Positions 1 through 7,815 of a stretch of 45,844 nt of DNA are shown in pieces. Below the pieces are notes generated by a model. It saw only the letters and a list, made by a program, of their open reading frames with translations, was not told the DNA's origin and made no database searches. The stretch spans positions 1 to 45,844 of the forward strand of contig CAMAVU010000001.1 of assembly GCA_945861935.1 (NCBI GenBank), given 5' to 3'. Source of the DNA: Bifidobacterium breve (GTDB taxonomy: Bacteria; Actinomycetota; Thermoleophilia; Miltoncostaeales; Miltoncostaeaceae). Numbering within the stretch: position 1 is the stretch's first letter; each line of letters opens with the position of its first letter. The position numbers and the translations under genes are program-made.

Positions 1-864
1 TCGGAAGACCGCGCCGTCCGCACGCCGACGCAGCCGTCCCACCCCAGCACGCCGGGCAGTGGAGGGTTGCCCTTCCCGACGCAGCCGACGCCCACCAAGC
101 CTCCCACGCCGGGCAACGGGGGATCCACACCCAACCCCACACCGCCGACGCCCAAGCCTCCCACGCCGGGCAACGGGGGATCCACACCCAACCCGATCCT
201 GGTGCCACCCGTCGCACCAGAGGCGCCAGTTGTCCCGGTGATCCCGGGCGGCGGCACCACAGCAGCGTCCCCGCGCAGCGGGGGGGCCGGGCCCACCATC
301 GCAGCCACCGTGGCCGCAGCAGTGCCGAGCCGGGTCCCCACCTCCGGGCTGGCGGCGGGTCGGGGACCCGTCACCATCCATGTATTCGTCGATCTCGGCG
401 ACCCGGATGATGCTGCCGCGCACCTGCGCATCACCCCCGTTCTGCTCCGCCGGGTCGCCACGGACGGAACGGCGACCGTTCTCCTGTCCCCCCTGTGCAT
501 GGGGCGTGATGCCAACAGCATCGAGGCCGCTGCTGCCATGCTCGCCGCCTCACGGCAGAATCGTGCGTGGTCGGTTGCCGCCGGCCTGGCAGGCACCCGC
601 CTGAGCCGTGACGGCGACTGGCTCACGGCTGCGACCCTGAAGCGGGTCGTGGTCTCGGTGAAGGGCCTGACGACGACCCGGTTCCTCAACGACGCCAAGG
701 CCCGGGTGGTCTATCGCGATCTCAACATCATCCGCCAGTCGGCGCGGGCGAGCGGGGTCACAGCGACACCGTCGTATGTCGTGACGGGCGGGAAAGGAAA
801 GCGCGTTGTGACCCGTCCGGACAGCGTCAACGACATCCTCGCAGCCATCGAGGCGGTTCAGTGA
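1..864 (+). CDS. DsbA-like thioredoxin-fold protein with proline-rich N-terminal region (5' partial)
   Basis: The frame is open from base 1, so the true start lies outside the window. About 90 residues of Pro/Thr/Gly-rich low-complexity sequence are followed by a domain of about 165 residues starting near [12 protein letters not shown] and ending with [10 protein letters not shown] and a final helix. This order resembles DsbA-like oxidoreductases: a beta strand, the place of the CxxC, a helical insertion, then a cis-proline loop of TPS type. The usual CxxC is missing (DLGDPDDA stands there) and the only cysteine seen is in SPLCMG, so redox catalysis is unlikely. The Pro-rich stretch suggests an extracytoplasmic linker, perhaps after a membrane anchor or signal peptide upstream. 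The fold is inferred from motifs only and the function is unknown. Confidence 0.6.
   Translation, partial: SEDRAVRTPTQPSHPSTPGSGGLPFPTQPTPTKPPTPGNGGSTPNPTPPTPKPPTPGNGGSTPNPILVPPVAPEAPVVPVIPGGGTTAASPRSGGAGPTIAATVAAAVPSRVPTSGLAAGRGPVTIHVFVDLGDPDDAAAHLRITPVLLRRVATDGTATVLLSPLCMGRDANSIEAAAAMLAASRQNRAWSVAAGLAGTRLSRDGDWLTAATLKRVVVSVKGLTTTRFLNDAKARVVYRDLNIIRQSARASGVTATPSYVVTGGKGKRVVTRPDSVNDILAAIEAVQ
97..194 (+). repeat. 57-bp tandem repeat coding a 19-residue Pro/Gly unit
   Basis: The stretch beginning AAGCCTCCCACGCCGGGCAA occurs at 97 and again at 154, with identity running to 194. The period is 57 bp, so the frame is kept, and each unit codes [14 protein letters not shown] plus a short linker. It forms part of the Pro-rich linker of the first gene. 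Confidence 0.85.
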
Positions 865-878
865 GCGTCGCACTCGCG

Positions 879-884
879 TAGCCT
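879..884 (+). promoter_or_regulatory. -10 box (TAGCCT) of a leaderless-type promoter
   Basis: TAGCCT ends 7 bases before the ATG at 892, and no Shine-Dalgarno sequence lies between. A TANNNT hexamer at this distance would place the transcript start at or next to the start codon. No convincing -35 box is visible. Confidence 0.5.
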
Positions 885-891
885 GCAGGCG

Positions 892-1839
892 ATGCTGACC
901 TCACTTGTGACCGGCGGGGCGGGATTCCTCGGCTCCCACCTGTGCGACCGTCTGCTCGCAGACGGCCGCCGCGTGATCTGCGTCGACAATCTCGACACGG
1001 GGACGCTCGAGAACATCGAGCACATCCGGTCCGGTGACTTCGTGTTCCTCGAGCACGACATGACCCGGCACCTCGAGATCGCGGGTCCCGTGGATGAGGT
1101 GTTCCACCTCGCGTCCCCCGCAAGCCCCATTGATTACCTGCGCCTGCCGCTGCACACGCTCAAGGTCGGCTCGTACGGCACGCACAACGCGCTGGGCCTC
1201 GCCAAGCGCCATCGGGCGCGGTTCCTGCTTGCCTCAACCAGCGAGGTGTACGGCGACCCGCAGGTGCACCCGCAGCACGAGGACTACTGGGGGCACGTGA
1301 ACCCCATCGGGCCGCGCGGCGTCTACGACGAGGCAAAGCGCTACGCCGAGGCGCTCACCATGGCCTACCACCGGCAACAGGGCGTGGACACGCACATCGT
1401 GCGCATCTTCAACACCTACGGCCCACGCATGCGCCCGAAGGACGGCCGCGCCATCCCCACGTTCCTGCGCCAGGCTGCCGAGGGTGCGCCGCTGACGATC
1501 TTCGGCGATGGCAGCCACACACGCTCCTTCTGCTTCGTGACCGACCTCATCGAGGGCCTCGTGCGGCTGATCCGCAGCGACGAGCACTTCCCGGTGAACA
1601 TCGGCAACCCGACGGAGTACACGATCCTCCAGTTGGCGGAGGCTGTGCGTGACGCCATCGGGTCGGCGTCCGAGATCGTGTTCGAGGCCCTCCCACAGGA
1701 TGACCCCGCCGTCCGGAAGCCCGACATCTCCCGGGCCCGGGCCATCCTCGGATGGGAGCCCACGATCACCCTCGCCGACGGCCTGCGCATGACGATCGCG
1801 AGCACCCCCGGTGCCGGTACCGCCGCCACACCCGCCTAG
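892..1839 (+). CDS. UDP-glucuronate decarboxylase (UDP-xylose synthase), SDR family
   Basis: Extended short-chain dehydrogenase of 315 residues. The N-terminus has the NAD-binding [14 protein letters not shown] motif. The core [20 protein letters not shown], then [19 protein letters not shown] with the YxxxK catalytic pair, is typical of UXS enzymes and separates them from 4-epimerases and 4,6-dehydratases. [10 protein letters not shown] and the later [12 protein letters not shown] are also family sequences. The enzyme oxidises UDP-glucuronate at C4, decarboxylates it and re-reduces it to UDP-xylose for cell-surface glycans. The ATG at 892 sits behind a TAGCCT box without a ribosome-binding site. 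The ABC ATPase follows 6 bases downstream, so the two are probably co-transcribed. Confidence 0.88.
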   Translation: MLTSLVTGGAGFLGSHLCDRLLADGRRVICVDNLDTGTLENIEHIRSGDFVFLEHDMTRHLEIAGPVDEVFHLASPASPIDYLRLPLHTLKVGSYGTHNALGLAKRHRARFLLASTSEVYGDPQVHPQHEDYWGHVNPIGPRGVYDEAKRYAEALTMAYHRQQGVDTHIVRIFNTYGPRMRPKDGRAIPTFLRQAAEGAPLTIFGDGSHTRSFCFVTDLIEGLVRLIRSDEHFPVNIGNPTEYTILQLAEAVRDAIGSASEIVFEALPQDDPAVRKPDISRARAILGWEPTITLADGLRMTIASTPGAGTAATPA

Positions 1840-1845
1840 CCGGGC

Positions 1846-2781
1846 GTGAGCGACCCAGCCGTTCTGGCGCGGGACCTTCGGAAGGCATACGGCCCACGGG
1901 TCGCGGTGGACGGGATCGACCTTGATGTCCGGCGGGGCGAGTGCTTCGGTTTCCTCGGTCCCAACGGAGCCGGCAAGACCACCACCATGCGCATGCTCGC
2001 CTGCCTGTCGTCCCGGGATGCAGGCACCCTCTCTGTGCTGGGCATGGATCCGGACCTGCACCCGCGCGCGCTCAAAGCCCGCCTGGGCGTTGTGCCGCAG
2101 GAGATCAATCTCGACCTCGAGCTCACGGTCGTCGAGAACATGCTGGTGTACGCGCGCTACTTCGGTATTCCGCAGGGGGATGCACGCCGACGCGCGGATG
2201 AATTGCTGCGATTCGTCGACCTGCACGAGCGCGCCGGTGACACCGTGGTCCGCCTGTCCGGTGGGATGCAGCGGCGCCTCCAGATTGCCCGGGCTCTCAT
2301 CAACGATCCGGAGATGATCCTGCTCGACGAGCCCACCACGGGCCTCGACCCGCAGGCCCGGCGGCTGGTGTGGGAGCGCCTTCGGGACCTGCGTGATCGT
2401 GGCACGTCCGTCGTGATCACCACCCACTACATGGATGAGGCCGAGCGGATGTGCGACCGCCTGGTGGTGATCGACCACGGGGTAGTCGTGCGTCGCGGGG
2501 CGCCTGCCGACCTCGTGCGCGACGAGGTCGGCAGCGAGGTCCTCGAGATGCGCACGACCGCAGGGAATGCGGCGGCGCTGGCCCGGGCGACGAGCGCGCG
2601 GCATCTGGTGGCCGGGGACGTGGTACTTGCCTTCGGGGAGAGAGCCGACGACCTGCGTGCGCACGCGGATGCCTCAGGCATCCCATGGGAGATGGTCGCG
2701 GAGCGACGCTCCACACTCGAGGACCTCTTCATCCACCTGACGGGGCACTCGCTCCGCGAGGGCTCGCCCGGCGGGGACTGA
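1846..2781 (+). CDS. ABC transporter ATP-binding protein (DrrA/NodI-like)
   Basis: 311 residues from a GTG six bases after the preceding stop. It shows Walker A GPNGAGKTT, the Q-loop region VVPQEINLD, the signature LSGGMQRRLQIARALI, Walker B MILLDEPTTGLDP and the switch histidine in VVITTHYMDEAERM. An accessory C-terminal region of about 80 residues follows, as in DrrA-type exporters of the ABC-2 class. Such ATPases normally sit beside a membrane permease gene. None is present: the next gene, tatC, lies on the other strand and its stop abuts this one with no gap. The permease must be encoded elsewhere. Pairing with the sugar-nucleotide enzyme upstream would fit glycan export, but this is inference. 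Confidence 0.88.
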   Translation: MSDPAVLARDLRKAYGPRVAVDGIDLDVRRGECFGFLGPNGAGKTTTMRMLACLSSRDAGTLSVLGMDPDLHPRALKARLGVVPQEINLDLELTVVENMLVYARYFGIPQGDARRRADELLRFVDLHERAGDTVVRLSGGMQRRLQIARALINDPEMILLDEPTTGLDPQARRLVWERLRDLRDRGTSVVITTHYMDEAERMCDRLVVIDHGVVVRRGAPADLVRDEVGSEVLEMRTTAGNAAALARATSARHLVAGDVVLAFGERADDLRAHADASGIPWEMVAERRSTLEDLFIHLTGHSLREGSPGGD

Positions 2782-3579
2782 CTACGTCGGGGTGTCGGTG
2801 GCCCCGGTGGCCACATCACCGGCAGCCCACGGCGCCGGTCTGCCGAAGACGCCGGCGAGCCAGATGCCCACGGCATACAGGATGACCTGCGGGACCATCA
2901 GCATCAGCATGCTGAAGGGGTCGCCTCCGGGCAGGATGGCCGCGACGAGGGCGATGGCGACGATTGCGACGCGCCACCCCGTGCGGAACTGCTGCGCGCT
3001 CACCAGGCCCATGCGCGCGAGGGCGAGCATCGCCACCGGCACCTCAAACACCAGGCCCCCCGCAAACATCAGCGTGAGGGCGAACGAGAAGTACTCGTTC
3101 GCGCGCAGCGCCACCTGGAAGTCATCACCCGCAAACCCCAGGAGCCACTGCAGTGCGACGGGCAGAACCAGGAAGTACACGAAGAAAACGCCGGCGATGA
3201 ACAGGGCCGACACACCACCAACGACCACCATCATCCGCCGGCGCGTCTGTTCCCCGATCGCCGGCACCACGTACGAGTACAGCTGATAGAGCAGCACCGG
3301 CATGGTCACGAGTACGGCGGCACCGAACACGACCTTGAGGATGATCAGGAAGGGCTCGGTCGGCGACAGCGCCAGGAGCGTGCGGTACTCGGGTGCCAGA
3401 GGATCGAGCAGCACACCCATCAGCCACTCGTTGAACCCGTAGAGGACGGCGACGGCGACCGCCAGCGTCGCGACCGCGATGACGAGCCGCGTGCGCAGCT
3501 CAGTGAGGTGCTCGACGACGCTGAGCCGGTCGTCGGGTTCGACCCTGCTCACCCCCCATCGGCCGAAGCGGCGGCCCAT
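2782..3579 (-). CDS. tatC: Sec-independent protein translocase subunit TatC
   Basis: Multispanning membrane protein with the TatC N-terminal signature VVEHLTELRTRLVIAV and the conserved first-loop region LSPTEPFLIILKVV. SYVVPAIGEQTRRRMM, the FVYFLVLPVALQWLLGF helix, the YFSFALTLMFAGGLVFEVP segment and the late LPGGDPFSMLMLMVPQVILY helix follow. Six membrane helices are expected and fit. TatC recognises twin-arginine signal peptides and recruits TatA to export folded proteins. I place the start at the ATG at 3579, five bases after the tatA stop; an earlier ATG at 3624 would give 280 residues and overlap tatA. The stop is immediately next to that of the convergent ABC ATPase. Confidence 0.93.
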   Translation of the reverse strand: MGRRFGRWGVSRVEPDDRLSVVEHLTELRTRLVIAVATLAVAVAVLYGFNEWLMGVLLDPLAPEYRTLLALSPTEPFLIILKVVFGAAVLVTMPVLLYQLYSYVVPAIGEQTRRRMMVVVGGVSALFIAGVFFVYFLVLPVALQWLLGFAGDDFQVALRANEYFSFALTLMFAGGLVFEVPVAMLALARMGLVSAQQFRTGWRVAIVAIALVAAILPGGDPFSMLMLMVPQVILYAVGIWLAGVFGRPAPWAAGDVATGATDTPT

Positions 3580-3583
3580 GGCG

Positions 3584-3901
3584 CTATCCCGCGGCGGGCG
3601 GGTTCCCCGACGGGGGCGCATCACCGCTCACGACGATCCCCTCCAGCACATGCGGCGAGGCCGACGGCTGTTCGGGTGGGCCCGCCGTGGCGGTGGTCAC
3701 GGGTGCAGCCTGCGCAGCGGGGGTGGGCGCGGGAGCCGGGGACGCCGCGTCGTCGTCGCGGGCATCGCCCGTGAGGGTCTCCTTGAAGTCGCGGATCCCC
3801 CGGCCGACCGCACGGCTGAACTGCGGCAGTTTGGTGGGTCCGAGCACGAGCACCGCGATGACGAGCACGATGATGAGCTGGATCGGCGAGATGTCGAACA
3901 T
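3584..3901 (-). CDS. tatA: Twin-arginine translocase subunit TatA/TatB family
   Basis: 105 residues. A single N-terminal helix (ISPIQLIIVLVIAVLVLGPTKLPQF) is followed by the amphipathic helix SRAVGRGIRDFKETL and an acidic, then Ala/Pro-rich disordered tail, which is the TatA layout. The FGPTKLP-type hinge is present as LGPTKLP. TatA multimers form the export pore with TatC, encoded just downstream. The start is the ATG at 3901, before MFDISPIQ; longer readings would run into the promoter and add 22 uncharged residues not seen in the family. A TAGCCT box lies 8 bases before the ATG. Only one TatA/B-type gene is visible here. Confidence 0.9.
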   Translation of the reverse strand: MFDISPIQLIIVLVIAVLVLGPTKLPQFSRAVGRGIRDFKETLTGDARDDDAASPAPAPTPAAQAAPVTTATAGPPEQPSASPHVLEGIVVSGDAPPSGNPPAAG

Positions 3902-3909
3902 CGGGGGGG

Positions 3910-3963
3910 AGGCTAGACCGTGTGCGCCCTCCCGGCCAGCACCAGGGGTGGCTGGGATAGGGT
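3910..3963. promoter_or_regulatory. Divergent leaderless-type promoters for tatA and the chorismate mutase gene
   Basis: The 68-bp gap has TAGCCT on the minus strand (3915 to 3910), 8 bases before the tatA ATG. TAGGGT on the plus strand (3958-3963) ends 6 bases before the ATG at 3970. No ribosome-binding site is seen on either side, and -35 boxes are not evident. Confidence 0.5.
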
Positions 3964-3969
3964 TCACCC

Positions 3970-4263
3970 ATGATGGACGACGACCTCGTCTCGCCGACCG
4001 ATGCCGCCATCATCCGGCAGATACGCGACCAGATCATCGACAACGATGTGCGGCTGGTGCAGGCCATCAACCAGCGTCTCACCCTCGTTGCGCGGCTTCG
4101 CGCCTACAAGCACGAACGCAACATGGAGTTCGTCGACCCATCCCGGGAGCAGTGGATGCACCGGTACCTGCAGGGCGCGAACCGCGGGCCGCTGTCGTCC
4201 GGGGGGCTTACGGAGATCTACGGGCACGTCCTGGAACTGACCAAGAGCGAGACAGAGGAATGA
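3970..4263 (+). CDS. Chorismate mutase, AroQ-type
   Basis: Small all-helical protein of 97 residues. The pattern IRDQIIDNDVRLVQAINQRLTLVARL, then AYKHERN and VDPSREQ, matches the AroQ chorismate mutase domain: first helix arginine, second helix arginine, a lysine at the start of helix 2, and the D-x-x-R pair. GPLSSGGLTEIYGHVLE is the last helix. It would convert chorismate to prephenate for Phe/Tyr synthesis in the cytoplasm as a domain-swapped dimer. The length is normal for a monofunctional enzyme. The gene is convergent with the nuclease-family gene, with only 19 bases between stops. The start is the first of two adjacent ATGs, behind a TAGGGT box. Confidence 0.8.
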   Translation: MMDDDLVSPTDAAIIRQIRDQIIDNDVRLVQAINQRLTLVARLRAYKHERNMEFVDPSREQWMHRYLQGANRGPLSSGGLTEIYGHVLELTKSETEE

Positions 4264-4282
4264 GGCCGGGGCGCCGGACGGG

Positions 4283-4765
4283 TTAGTCGGCGAAGTCCTC
4301 CGGCGTCACGTTGTCGAGGAACTCCTTGAACTTCTCGACCATGTCCTCGTCGTCCTCGGGCTCGTGGTCGAACTCGATCGCGTTTTCATCCAGGAGGCCG
4401 TCGGCGGCGAAGATCGGTGCCCCCGCGCGCACCGCCACCGCGATGGCATCGCTCGGGCGGGCATCCACCTCGATGTCCGGACCCCGAGTACTCAACTGGA
4501 TCAGGGCATAGAAGGTGTTGTCACGCATTTCGGTGACCGTTACCCGGACCACCTCCGACTGGAGACCCTCGACCATGTCGGTGATGAGATCGTGCGTCAT
4601 CGGACGTGGCGAGTCGGCGCCCTGGATTTTCATCAGGATCGCTGCGGCCTCGGCATGGCCGATCCAGATGGGAAGGAACCGGTTGCCCTCGACCGTCTTC
4701 AGCAACACGATGGGCTGCTTGCCGACCATGTCGAAACTGACGCCGTAGATGACCATCTCCTGCAT
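4283..4765 (-). CDS. Bifunctional nuclease family protein (DUF151/BFN)
   Basis: 160 residues. MVIYGVSFDMVGKQPIVLLKTVEGNRFLPIWIGHAEAAAI is the family opening. It is followed by RPMTHDLITDMVEGL and by the signature DARPSDAIAVAVRAGAPIFA, in which the SDA motif is strongly conserved. The acidic C-terminal helix (EPEDDEDMVEKFKEFLDN) is also usual in actinobacterial members. The family name comes from a plant nuclease; the bacterial role is poorly known. The start is the ATG at 4765, because a TATGAT box lies 6 bases upstream and an earlier frame extension would be Pro/Gly junk. The plus-strand tRNA-Ile lies upstream of it. Confidence 0.85.
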   Translation of the reverse strand: MQEMVIYGVSFDMVGKQPIVLLKTVEGNRFLPIWIGHAEAAAILMKIQGADSPRPMTHDLITDMVEGLQSEVVRVTVTEMRDNTFYALIQLSTRGPDIEVDARPSDAIAVAVRAGAPIFAADGLLDENAIEFDHEPEDDEDMVEKFKEFLDNVTPEDFAD

Positions 4766-4771
4766 GCACCG

Positions 4772-4777
4772 ATCATA
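4772..4777 (-). promoter_or_regulatory. -10 box (TATGAT) of a leaderless-type promoter
   Basis: Read on the minus strand, TATGAT is followed by CGGTGC and then the ATG at 4765. The spacing of 6 bases leaves no room for a ribosome-binding site. It is one of the best matches to the TATAAT consensus in the window. Confidence 0.55.
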
Positions 4778-4888
4778 GACCGGGGGTGGGGGTGGGGCTC
4801 GCCGGCCGGGGGTCGCGGCACCACCGCCTGCGCGCACCGGCCGCGAGTGGGGGCAGGACGGAATCCCGCTGCTATGGTCCCGCGCCGC

Positions 4889-4962
4889 GGGCGATTAGCT
4901 CAGGTGGTTAGAGCGCATCCCTGATAAGGATGAGGTCCCAGGTTCGAGTCCTGGATCGCCCA
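4889..4962 (+). tRNA. tRNA-Ile (anticodon GAT)
   Basis: 74 bases fold as a cloverleaf. The acceptor arms GGGCGAT/ATCGCCC pair perfectly. The D arm contains AGCTCAGGTGGTTAGAGC and the anticodon arm is CATCC-CTGATAA-GGATG with anticodon GAT. The T arm GTCCCAGGTTCGAGTCCTGG has the TTCGAGT loop. The discriminator is A and CCA is not encoded. A TATGGT box at 4873-4878 may be its -10. The convergent parB stop lies two bases after the tRNA end. Confidence 0.96.
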
Positions 4963-4963
4963 C

Positions 4964-5875
4964 TCAGCCACCCGCCGGGGGGTCGAGGCGATCCAGAGCG
5001 GCGGCCAGCGCGGCTTCGTCGTCGAAGATGATCTCCACGATCACGCGCCCGCGGGCAGCCGCCTTCACGCGCACGGGGGCACCGAACACCCCGGCGAAGA
5101 TGTCGATCGCCTCGTCGGCGATGTCGGGTGCGGGCGCCCGTGGGCGGCCCGTTGCGGCCAGGTGCCCGGCATTGGCCCGCGCAAGCGATTCCGTGTCCCG
5201 GACCGACAGACCCTTCTCGACGGCAGCCTGCGCCACGGCCCGGCGGCGCTTCGCGCCATCCGCCATCAGGATCGCCCGGCCATGGCCCTCGGTCAGGGCA
5301 CCGTCCACCAGCATCTGCTGCACGTCGTCGGGCAACTCGAGCAGCCGGATCATGTTCGCCACAGCCGAACGGCTGCGGCCCACGGTGCGCGCCACGTCGG
5401 CCTGGGACTGGGCGAAGTCCTCAACGAGGGCCGCAAGCGCCTGAGCGGCCTCGATCGGATCGAGGTCCTGGCGCATGAGATTCTCGACCAGACCCACCTC
5501 GAGCCGCTCGCGCTCGTCGGCGTCGCGGATGACGACGGGCATCTCCTCGAGCCCGGCTGCCAGCGCCGCGCGCCAGCGCCGCTCCCCGGCGATCAACTCG
5601 TAGCCGCCATCCCCGAGCTCGCGCACCACGACGGGCTGGATCAGGCCGGTGGTGGCAATGCTCTCCGCCAGCGCAGCCAGGGCGTCGGGATCAATGCGCT
5701 TCCGTGGTTGGGTCGGGCTGGGGGTGATCTGATCGATGCGGAGCACCCGCAGGGCCCCGCCGCCGGGCGGGGCAGGGGAAGCAGGCCCCGGCGGCGGGAT
5801 CTCAACGATCGGTGCATCGCCGAGCAGGGTGGACAGGCCGCGCCCAAGGCGTGCCGACGACTTCTTCTCAACCAC
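4964..5875 (-). CDS. parB: Chromosome-partitioning protein ParB
   Basis: 303 residues. The opening RLGRGLSTLLG is typical of chromosomal ParB. The N-terminal CTPase domain shows ITPSPTQPRKRID, a box 1-like ATTGLIQPVVVRELG and box 2 GERRWRAALAAG (the GERR(F/W)RA nucleotide contact). A helix-turn-helix follows (SQADVARTVGRSRSAVANMIRLLELP), then a C-terminal dimer domain. ParB binds parS, spreads as a CTP-dependent clamp, and works with ParA and SMC in origin segregation. The GTG start overlaps the last codons of parA by 8 bases, so translation is probably coupled. A perfect parS lies in the same operon at 7319-7336. Confidence 0.95.
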   Translation of the reverse strand: MVEKKSSARLGRGLSTLLGDAPIVEIPPPGPASPAPPGGGALRVLRIDQITPSPTQPRKRIDPDALAALAESIATTGLIQPVVVRELGDGGYELIAGERRWRAALAAGLEEMPVVIRDADERERLEVGLVENLMRQDLDPIEAAQALAALVEDFAQSQADVARTVGRSRSAVANMIRLLELPDDVQQMLVDGALTEGHGRAILMADGAKRRRAVAQAAVEKGLSVRDTESLARANAGHLAATGRPRAPAPDIADEAIDIFAGVFGAPVRVKAAARGRVIVEIIFDDEAALAAALDRLDPPAGG

Positions 5876-6629
5876 GGGCCAGAACCTCCTCGGTGACCTC
5901 GGTGTACGCGCGTGCAGCGGCGCAGTTCGGGTCGTAACGGACGACCGGTTCGCCGAACGACGGCGATTCGGTCACACGGACGTTGCGCGGGATGACGGCG
6001 TCGAGAACCAGCCCGGGGAAGTGCGTACGCACCTCGCCCACCACCTCACCGCTGATACGGGTGCGGGGATCGTGCATCGTCAGAAGCAGACCGCCGACCA
6101 CCAGAGCCGGGTTCAGCCGGGCACGGACCTCCCCGATCGTTTCCATGAGTCGCGACAGACCCTCGAGCGCGTAGTACTCGCATTGCACCGGCACGATCAG
6201 GCGGTCCGCCGCCACGAGCGCATTGATGGTGAGCAGGTCCAGAGAAGGCGGGCAATCCACGAAAACGTGCTGGTATTCGGCAGCGGTCCCGGCCAGGGCG
6301 GACCGCATGAGGCCCTCCCGGGCCACCCTCCCCACCATTTCCACCGAAGCGCCAGCGAGGTCGGGGCCGGAGGGGATCAGGTCGAGCCCGGGCACGACCG
6401 TCGCCATGCGGGCCGCCGCCACGGAAGCCCCATCCAGGAGCACATCCATGGTGGTCAGCGCACCGGGTCCGAGGCGCTCACGGCCGAGGATGCCACTCGT
6501 GGCGTTCGCCTGCGGGTCGGCATCCACGAGCAGAACGCGGTTCCCCATACCGGCAGCGCAGGCAGCGATGTTCACCGCGGAGGTGGTCTTGCCCACACCA
6601 CCCTTCTGGTTCACCACCGCGTAGATCAC
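5868..6629 (-). CDS. parA: Chromosome-partitioning ATPase ParA (Soj)
   Basis: 253 residues. VIYAVVNQKGGVGKTTSAVNIA carries the deviant Walker A motif of the ParA/MinD class, with the signature lysine in KGGVGKTT. VLLVDADPQANATSG gives the A' motif and YQHVFVDCPPSLDLLTINAL the Walker B region. It is a DNA-bound ATPase that moves ParB-parS complexes along the nucleoid. I choose the GTG at 6629 as start: it overlaps the rsmG stop as GTGA and begins right before the first beta strand. An upstream reading adds 24 charged residues inside rsmG. It sits between rsmG and parB, the usual place near oriC. Confidence 0.95.
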   Translation of the reverse strand: MIYAVVNQKGGVGKTTSAVNIAACAAGMGNRVLLVDADPQANATSGILGRERLGPGALTTMDVLLDGASVAAARMATVVPGLDLIPSGPDLAGASVEMVGRVAREGLMRSALAGTAAEYQHVFVDCPPSLDLLTINALVAADRLIVPVQCEYYALEGLSRLMETIGEVRARLNPALVVGGLLLTMHDPRTRISGEVVGEVRTHFPGLVLDAVIPRNVRVTESPSFGEPVVRYDPNCAAARAYTEVTEEVLARG

Positions 6630-7327
6630 GCGATCGGCCTCTTTGCGGCCATCCCCGGGCGGCGGGGATAGCGGTCTGGGGTATCGGCGACCTTGTTCCA
6701 CACAGATAAGTACCTGCTCACACCGGGAATCGGTGTGACGTGGACGTCGGGGGTGGGCGCGAGACCCAACTGACGCCCGGCCTCCCGGGCGATCACCGCA
6801 TCGTCGGCCCCGGGACGTCCACGCCAGGCGACGACGGATCCGCCTCGCTGCACAAGCGGCGCCGCCAATTCGAGGACCACCGGCAGGGGGCCTACCGCGC
6901 GCGCGGTCACCAGCGCATGCGCTTCGCGCTCCTCGCGCGCGAGGGTCTCGCTGCGTTCCGACACCACGCGGACATTAGGGAAGGCCCCGGCGGCACGACG
7001 CAGCCAGTCCGCCTTCCTCCGCTCACTCTCCACGAGGGTCACCCGCACGTCCGGCAACATCGCCGCCAGTGCGAGGCCCGGGAAGCCGCCGCCGCTCCCG
7101 AGATCCACGATGTTGCCCGCGGTGGCCACGGCCGGCACCAGGAGACCGCTCAGCGAGTCGACGACATGGATCCACACGGCCTCGTCGTCGTCGCGCACCG
7201 CTGACAGGTTCTGCGGCTCCGCGGCCATGCGCTGGAGCACGTCCGCGAGGGCCATTGCCACCGCGTCCGGGACCTCCACGCCCATGTGCGCCGAGCGCTC
7301 GATGATGAGTCCGGCGATGCGTTTCAC
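6626..7327 (-). CDS. rsmG: 16S rRNA (guanine527-N7)-methyltransferase RsmG
   Basis: 233 residues with the RsmG layout: N-terminal helices including PQNLSAVRDDDEAVWIHVVDSL, the SAM site NIVDLGSGGGFPGLALA, LVESERRKADWLRRAA, and the late VTARAVGPLPVVLELAAPLVQRGG. It methylates the 16S 530-loop region and its loss can give low-level streptomycin resistance in other bacteria. The GTG at 7327 starts inside the parS palindrome; an ATG fourteen codons later is a second possible start and would free parS from the coding sequence. The stop overlaps parA as GTGA. Confidence 0.93.
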   Translation of the reverse strand: MKRIAGLIIERSAHMGVEVPDAVAMALADVLQRMAAEPQNLSAVRDDDEAVWIHVVDSLSGLLVPAVATAGNIVDLGSGGGFPGLALAAMLPDVRVTLVESERRKADWLRRAAGAFPNVRVVSERSETLAREEREAHALVTARAVGPLPVVLELAAPLVQRGGSVVAWRGRPGADDAVIAREAGRQLGLAPTPDVHVTPIPGVSRYLSVWNKVADTPDRYPRRPGMAAKRPIA

Positions 7328-7336
7328 GTGAAACGC
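7319..7336. promoter_or_regulatory. parS centromere site
   Basis: The 18-base sequence GCGTTTCACGTGAAACGC is a perfect palindrome containing the 14-base parS core GTTTCACGTGAAAC, the ParB site conserved across bacteria. It lies about 2.5 kb from the nearest DnaA box and covers the annotated start codon of rsmG. It is the only perfect copy I noticed in the window. Confidence 0.95.
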
Positions 7337-7341
7337 CGGGG

Positions 7342-7815
7342 TCAGTCGGTCATGACCGGCACGACAACGATGTGCCGGCGCGGTTCCTCACCCTCACTCC
7401 GTGTGTCAATGCCGGGGCGGTCCTGAAGCGCCATGTGCACCGTCCGGCGATCGAGGGCACTCATGGGGTCGAGTTCGATCTCCTCGCCGTACTCCACAGC
7501 CTCGTCGGCAGCCTTCTGGGCGAGCCGCGCAAGAAGATCGGCCCGCTGGCTCCTGTATCCGCCGGCGTCCACAAGGACTCCCCGTCGCTGACCACCCGCC
7601 AGGCGACGCACGGCCTGGGCGGCCAGCAGTTGCAGTGCGTCGAGCACCTCGCCATCGCGACCGATCACGGCGTCGATGTCGTCGCCCTCGATCCGGGCCA
7701 CGAGCCCGTCCTCCTCGCCATACTCGACGATGACGTCGGCAGTGAGGCCCAGACCCTCGATCGCCGCTTCCACGACCTCCCGCAGGACGTCCGCGCCGGG
7801 ATCCCCGTCGGTCAT
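7342..7815 (-). CDS. khpB: RNA-binding protein KhpB/Jag (KH and R3H domains)
   Basis: 157 residues. A KH-type segment around ARIEGDDIDAVIGRDGEVLDALQLLAAQAV (about residues 40-70) is followed by an R3H domain with DRRTVHMALQDRPGIDTRSEGEEPRRHIVV at the C-terminus. This is the short Jag form without the N-terminal Jag-N domain. KhpB works with KhpA as an RNA chaperone linked to cell elongation in Gram-positives. Its ATG overlaps the yidC stop by four bases, and the yidC-khpB order is conserved in Gram-positives and actinobacteria. parS lies just downstream of its stop. Confidence 0.92.
   Translation of the reverse strand: MTDGDPGADVLREVVEAAIEGLGLTADVIVEYGEEDGLVARIEGDDIDAVIGRDGEVLDALQLLAAQAVRRLAGGQRRGVLVDAGGYRSQRADLLARLAQKAADEAVEYGEEIELDPMSALDRRTVHMALQDRPGIDTRSEGEEPRRHIVVVPVMTD

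Noticed and set aside
1234-2664. 476-residue minus-strand frame opposite the UXS and ABC genes
   Set aside because: It is antisense to two well-supported genes and its composition is that of a shadow frame.
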